From Phyllobacteriaceae bacterium (GTDB lineage Bacteria > Pseudomonadota > Alphaproteobacteria > Rhizobiales > Rhizobiaceae), in the NCBI GenBank assembly GCA_029279965.1, contig JAJUHJ010000019.1, forward strand, positions 1-36,762: DNA of 36,762 nucleotides, in the 5' to 3' direction. Position 1 is the stretch's first letter; every line of letters begins with the position of its first letter. Shown here one piece after another: positions 33,495 to 36,762 of this stretch. The notes beneath the pieces are model-generated. The model saw nothing but the letters and a program-made list of their open reading frames with translations. It had not been told where the DNA came from and did not search any database. Position numbers and translations under genes: made by a program.

Positions 33495-35501
33495 TCAGGC
33501 CGCGATACGAGGCCGTCCGACGGCCACAGCAGTGACCGTGGCTTCGATGAACAGGTGCTGGCCGTCCACCTCGACGCTTTTTACGGCTCGGGTGGCGGTG
33601 AGGCCGTGCGTTTCGGCCCCGGCCTCCGCTGCACGCGAGGCAGCAAGGGCGCGTGTGCGCTCCTCGGCGAATGCCAGCGCCTCTTCCTCATCGCGGAAAT
33701 CGCGCGTCTCCACGCCGTCATTCACGCGAAAGCGGCCTTCGCTCGGTTGCGTCACGCTCGCTTCGGCGGCAACACGCACCTGACCCACGACGGCACCGAT
33801 GGCATTGGCAACATCCATATGCTCCGGCAAGAGGCATTCACCCGAAAGCAGCCGACCGAGGCTGCCATAGTGGAGGCGGGCCGACGCACCGAGCCCGACC
33901 ACCGGCCGGTCGAGCGTGACGGCCGTCCGCACGACACCCTCGCTCCGGTCCAGCGCCCTTCGAACGAATGGATGATCGGGAGGCATTTCCAGCCCGTCTT
34001 CGGCAAACGCTGTTTGGAGGATTGCTTCGGCGGAGCGGCGCGTCAGCGATTGCAGCACCCGTTCACCGATGGCCTGCGCCTCCTCGGAGAGGAAACGGCC
34101 GCGGGCATGGCAGTGGCGCGCAAAAAGCTCTGCGCCGAGCAGCGCCGATTCTCTGTCCCAGGTAGACTGACGACGGGCAACGTGAGCGGCATCCGACGGT
34201 GTAAAGCCGCAAATCTGGGCAAGTCCGCGGGCGACGAGGCGCTGAAGCGCGGCAAGCTCAAGGTTGGAAACGATTATTCTGTCGAGCGGTTGCGGGGCTT
34301 TGTCAAGGCGGCTGAACACCCGCGCCTCACCGGACGACAGGCCGGCAGCGAAGGAGTCCGGTAGCCCGGTGGAAAAGGCGAAACGGCCGTCGAGCCGCCC
34401 CGATCGAGGTTCTCGCGCCTGCCGCTCGAGCTCCGGTCTCACCGAACCGGGATGCAGCGTCTCGGCGAGCGACAACGGAACGAGCCGGCGCGGGCCGAGA
34501 CGCAGCGATTCTTCCATCGCATCGTCCGCCAGCCTCACTTCCGAATCGCCCCCGATCCCGAATGTGTGCATGGCCACCGCCTCTACCATGGTGCGCCAGC
34601 CGCCGACCGTTGCCCCCTCGGCATCCAGGCGCGGCTGCCCGGCAGAAAGAAGCGCGACATCTGTCGTCGTTCCCCCGATGTCCGAAACCACGGCATCGGT
34701 AAGGCCGGTAAGATGCTGCGCGCCCACGAGGCTCGCAGCGGGGCCCGAAAGGATCGTTTCGATGGGCCGTGCGCGGGCAAGCGATGCTGTAACGAGTGCG
34801 CCGTCGCCACGCACGACCATGAGCGGCGCAGTGATTCCCCGCTCGTCCAGAAAACCTGTGGTCGCCACGATCAGGCGGTCGATGAGGGCGATCAGCCGGG
34901 CATTGAGGAGTGTCGTCAGCGCCCGGCGGGGGCCGCCGAGCTTTGTGGAAAGTTCATGACTTGCCGTGACTGGCAGGCCGGTGCGCGCGCGGATTTCATC
35001 GCAAACGGCGATCTCATGAGCCGGGTTGCGCACCGCGAAATAGGCGCAGACGGCGAAGCTGTCCACCGCCTTTGCGGTTGTTTCCAGCCAGGAGCCAAGG
35101 GGAGCAAGGTCGAGAGGCGTTTCATTGCCGTGCACATCGTGACCGCCAGGCAGGAAGATTGCCGGATCCTGGCCGAGAGCGGCGCGCAGGCCGTCACGCT
35201 CTAGGTCCGCCTGCGAAAACCCCACCATCACCAACCCCGCGCGCCCACCCTGGCCTTCCACGAGAGCATTGGTGGCAAGCGTGGTCGACATCGAAACGAG
35301 GCCGATACGATGGTGCAGGGCTTCCGCGTCTTCAAGGACCGCGCCGACCGCTTCCGCTATTCCAAGCGCCAGGTCGTGACGGGTGGTCAGGGCCTTGGCT
35401 TTTGCGACCAGGCCCGCAGCCTCGCTATAAAGGACAGCATCGGTGTACGTGCCACCCGTATCGATGCCGAGGAGGAGGGATTCAGGTCGCGTGTTATCCA
35501 T
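33495..35501 (-). CDS. Hydantoinase/oxoprolinase family protein (HyuA-like ATPase)
   Basis: The 668-residue protein has the hydantoinase A N-domain (SLLLGIDTGGTYTDAVLYSEAAGLVAKAKALTTRHD, LVSMSTTLATNALVEGQGGRAGLVMVGF) and the hydantoinase A actin-like ATPase domain, with ILSGPAASLVGAQHLTGLTDAVVSDIGGTTTDVALLSAGQP and MHTFGIGGDSEVRLADD. Relatives (N-methylhydantoinase A, 5-oxoprolinase, acetone carboxylase beta) spend ATP to open or carboxylate small substrates and usually need a B subunit; none is adjacent, so the substrate is unknown. ATG 35501 gives MDNTRPESLLLGIDTGG; a TTG at 35561 is rejected. It is 60 bases upstream of glcB. A strong terminator lies just upstream, so it has its own promoter or is the first gene of the run. 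Confidence 0.9.
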   Translation of the reverse strand: MDNTRPESLLLGIDTGGTYTDAVLYSEAAGLVAKAKALTTRHDLALGIAEAVGAVLEDAEALHHRIGLVSMSTTLATNALVEGQGGRAGLVMVGFSQADLERDGLRAALGQDPAIFLPGGHDVHGNETPLDLAPLGSWLETTAKAVDSFAVCAYFAVRNPAHEIAVCDEIRARTGLPVTASHELSTKLGGPRRALTTLLNARLIALIDRLIVATTGFLDERGITAPLMVVRGDGALVTASLARARPIETILSGPAASLVGAQHLTGLTDAVVSDIGGTTTDVALLSAGQPRLDAEGATVGGWRTMVEAVAMHTFGIGGDSEVRLADDAMEESLRLGPRRLVPLSLAETLHPGSVRPELERQAREPRSGRLDGRFAFSTGLPDSFAAGLSSGEARVFSRLDKAPQPLDRIIVSNLELAALQRLVARGLAQICGFTPSDAAHVARRQSTWDRESALLGAELFARHCHARGRFLSEEAQAIGERVLQSLTRRSAEAILQTAFAEDGLEMPPDHPFVRRALDRSEGVVRTAVTLDRPVVGLGASARLHYGSLGRLLSGECLLPEHMDVANAIGAVVGQVRVAAEASVTQPSEGRFRVNDGVETRDFRDEEEALAFAEERTRALAASRAAEAGAETHGLTATRAVKSVEVDGQHLFIEATVTAVAVGRPRIAA

Positions 35502-35565
35502 CGGGACGGGATCTCGTGATCTATTCCCGACCGCTTTAGCCCAGCAAGTGACAACCGGCAAAGGG

Positions 35566-35607
35566 AAAGAAAAAAGGCCGCCCCGGGGCGCGAAAACCGG
35601 GGCGGCC
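35566..35607 (-). terminator. Strong intrinsic terminator upstream of the hydantoinase gene
   Basis: On the minus strand GGCCGCCCCGG and CCGGGGCGGCC (35576-35586 and 35597-35607) form a perfect 11-bp stem, followed by TTTTTTCTTT (35575-35566). It ends minus-strand transcription arriving from the ybaK side, or of a small RNA between. Confidence 0.92.
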
Positions 35608-35952
35608 CGCTGTCAGCCCCGGGAGGAGGAAGGGCTCCAGCGTTCTGCGCGTCTGCGCAAGAGAACTGAGACGCCAAACGATCCAGTGAAATCCTTGTTC
35701 CCCTCTTCAAGACATTCGCAAGGCCCGCCGTTCCGGCGTTGATGCACGCGCTGCCAATAACCGCGAAGGTGGTGGCGGTAACGGGCAGAAGACGAGACTG
35801 CGTTTCCGTGAGCGTCTACCGGACAGGCACGAAGGCGCCCGTGGCGCCGTATAGGATGCTTGCGGGGTTGAAATGCCTGGAGCTGAAATACGGTTCTTGC
35901 GGCTTGCAATGCATGCGCCAGCCGCACGCGACTGGTGCTGGGAGCTTCTGCC
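35608..35952. other. 345 bases with no credible gene; stacked hairpins beside the terminator
   Basis: This stretch between the ybaK-family stop and the terminator holds no frame I can accept: the open frames have no ribosome binding site and atypical composition. On the minus strand it has GTTCT-GCGC/GCGC-AGAAC (35642-35666) and AGCCC/GGGCT (35615-35636), then the terminator at 35566-35607. It could be a 3' untranslated region of ybaK, a decayed gene or a small RNA. Confidence 0.5.
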
Positions 35953-36411
35953 CTACCGACAGACGTTTATCCATGACGCGTCAGTCAGATCGGCCAATCT
36001 TTGGGGACTGATCCGAACCGCGGCGTTGCTCGATCCAGCAGCAGGCACGACCTCGTCATAGGCTTGCAGAGACACGTCGCAATAGACCGGAAGCGGTTGA
36101 GGCAATCCGAACGGGCAAACGCCACCCACCGGATGGCTGGTCGCCGCCAGGACCTGACCGGCGTCGAGCATGCGCGCCTTGGCGCCGAATTGATCCTTGA
36201 ATTTACGATTGTCGAGCCTGGCTGTTCCGTTCGTCACGATCAGCAATATCTGCTCTCCCGCTCGCAGGCAGAGCGTCTTCGCGATCTGCTCTGGAAGGAC
36301 CTTATGTGCCTCTGCGGCGAGAGACACTGTCGCAGAGCTCGCTTCCGTGACGATCACAGGAACGTCGGGAGCGTGGCTGGCAAAAAATGCACGGACTGAA
36401 TCTAGGGACAT
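35953..36411 (-). CDS. YbaK/EbsC-family aminoacyl-tRNA deacylase
   Basis: The 152-residue protein has the YbaK fold of trans-editing enzymes that hydrolyse mischarged tRNAs (for example Cys-tRNA(Pro) or Ala-tRNA(Pro)). Visible marks are SLAAEAHKVLPEQIAKTLCLRAGEQILLIVTNGTARLDNRKFKDQFGAKARMLDAGQVLAATSHPVGGVCPFGLPQPLPVYCDVSL, with the substrate-site GGVCPFG and the conserved Lys in IAKTL. Substrate cannot be fixed from sequence. ATG 36411 gives MSLDSVRAFFASHAPD; the frame is open upstream to 36465 but without family similarity. The Shine-Dalgarno is poor. It stands alone between the unexplained region and the divergent dodecin gene. Confidence 0.88.
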   Translation of the reverse strand: MSLDSVRAFFASHAPDVPVIVTEASSATVSLAAEAHKVLPEQIAKTLCLRAGEQILLIVTNGTARLDNRKFKDQFGAKARMLDAGQVLAATSHPVGGVCPFGLPQPLPVYCDVSLQAYDEVVPAAGSSNAAVRISPQRLADLTDASWINVCR

Positions 36412-36483
36412 GAGGACCGTTCGGCCGTTGGCTACAACAGGGCCATACCGTGAGGGTGGTCTCATGTGAAGCCATTTGTCCGC

Positions 36484-36675
36484 TCAAGCAAGCGCCGTGA
36501 TTGCGTGCAAAACAAGCGGCGCCGTCTGCGAAAGGAGCTCCCCGACGTGCTCCAGCTCGACGCTTCTGTCGGGCAGGAGGATGTCCTTTTTCAGAGGCCG
36601 ACCTTTCCAAAGGGCCTTTGAGGCACAGATACCCGTGTGGAGCTTTGCAGGAGTGTGACTATGGATGAGCAACAC
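36484..36675 (-). CDS. Hypothetical 63-residue protein (doubtful)
   Basis: The frame reads MLLIHSHTPAKLHTG... to ...LLSQTAPLVLHAITALA and stops at 36484. Codons in its last 35 residues (DRSVELEHVGELL...) have the high third-position GC of real genes around it, which is why it is listed. I recognise no domain. The only ATG (36675) lies inside the start of the opposite-strand dodecin gene, overlapping it by 15 bases, and there is no good ribosome binding site. It may be the remnant C-terminus of a lost gene upstream of ybaK, or chance. Confidence 0.25.
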   Translation of the reverse strand: MLLIHSHTPAKLHTGICASKALWKGRPLKKDILLPDRSVELEHVGELLSQTAPLVLHAITALA

Positions 36676-36762
36676 ATCTACAAGATCGTGGAGTTGGCTG
36701 GTTCTTCGAGTGAAAGCATCGAAGACGCCATTCGGGCAGCGATCAGCCGGGCCGGGCGGACA
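36661..36762 (+). CDS. Dodecin (N-terminal part, runs off the window)
   Basis: The frame starting at 36661 reads MDEQHIYKIVELAGSSSESIEDAIRAAISRAGRT and continues past the right edge. This matches the start of dodecins (xHVYKxIELVGTSxxSIEDAIxxAIxxA), ~70-residue flavin-binding proteins that assemble into dodecamers and store or buffer flavins or CoA. AGGAG lies 8 bases before the ATG. It diverges from the ybaK-family gene. The remaining half, including the flavin-stacking Trp, is outside the window. Confidence 0.88.
   Translation, partial: MDEQHIYKIVELAGSSSESIEDAIRAAISRAGRT

Noticed and set aside
35613-35927. A 104-codon minus-strand frame ending just before the terminator
   Set aside because: Although its stop adjoins the terminator, the product is Arg/His-rich without a recognisable motif, and there is no ribosome binding site.
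35739-36011. A 90-codon plus-strand frame overlapping the ybaK-family 3' end
   Set aside because: No family resemblance, no Shine-Dalgarno, and it runs into the well-supported opposite gene.
1-36762. tRNA, rRNA, CRISPR, IS element, prophage or integrase
   Set aside because: Looked for and not seen; gene content and order are those of core chromosome.

Overview
The window is GC-rich and reads as core chromosome from an alphaproteobacterium of the order Hyphomicrobiales (Rhizobiales), most like the Phyllobacteriaceae (Mesorhizobium, Nitratireductor, Chelativorans and relatives). The grounds are protein similarity from memory and gene order: hrcA-grpE, lptC-lptA-lptB-rpoN-hpf-ptsN, rimP-nusA-rnpM-infB-rbfA-truB-rpsO-pnp, and tsaB-rimI-plsC-miaB-phoH-ybeY-corC-lnt-HTH-metK-trmB. 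I saw no tRNA, rRNA, insertion sequence, prophage or CRISPR array. The genus is not established.

Layout. 1-1154 (+): end of hrcA and grpE, heat-shock control and DnaK co-chaperone. 1236-2881 (-): lapA, ihfB and sppA, an envelope and nucleoid-protein cluster. 3127-8136 (+): lptC/lptA/lptB for LPS export, then rpoN (sigma-54), hpf (ribosome hibernation) and ptsN (EIIA-Ntr). 8401-20257 (-): the translation and RNA super-operon, in transcription order rimP, nusA, rnpM/ylxR, infB, rbfA, truB, a membrane HWE-type histidine kinase, rpsO and pnp. 20395-20559 (+): one small DUF1127-like gene. 20565-35501 (-): a long co-oriented run, in transcription order a hydantoinase/oxoprolinase-family ATPase, glcB, tsaB, rimI, plsC (probably olsA), miaB, phoH, ybeY, corC-like, an lnt-like gene, a PraR-like HTH regulator, metK and trmB. 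35953-36411 (-): ybaK-family deacylase. 36661-end (+): start of a dodecin.

Functionally most genes serve translation (initiation factor, ribosome maturation, tRNA modification, RNA decay), envelope building (LPS transport, lipoprotein acylation, ornithine-lipid or phospholipid acylation, signal peptide peptidase) and nitrogen/PTS-Ntr regulation. The few accessory-looking items are the orphan histidine kinase between truB and rpsO, the hydantoinase-like gene without a partner subunit, and two short unexplained stretches near the right end.

I found no obviously new multi-gene system. The points most worth a second look are: (1) the lnt gene at the conserved lnt locus has lost the catalytic cysteine and the surrounding motif; (2) the rimP-nusA-infB leader holds an intrinsic terminator entirely overlapped by a 13-codon reading frame, an attenuator-like arrangement; (3) the hpf leader has two mutually exclusive stems downstream of a good promoter; (4) several palindromic intergenic elements look like Hyphomicrobiales dispersed repeats; (5) there is a stacked-hairpin/terminator stretch on the minus strand upstream of the hydantoinase gene.
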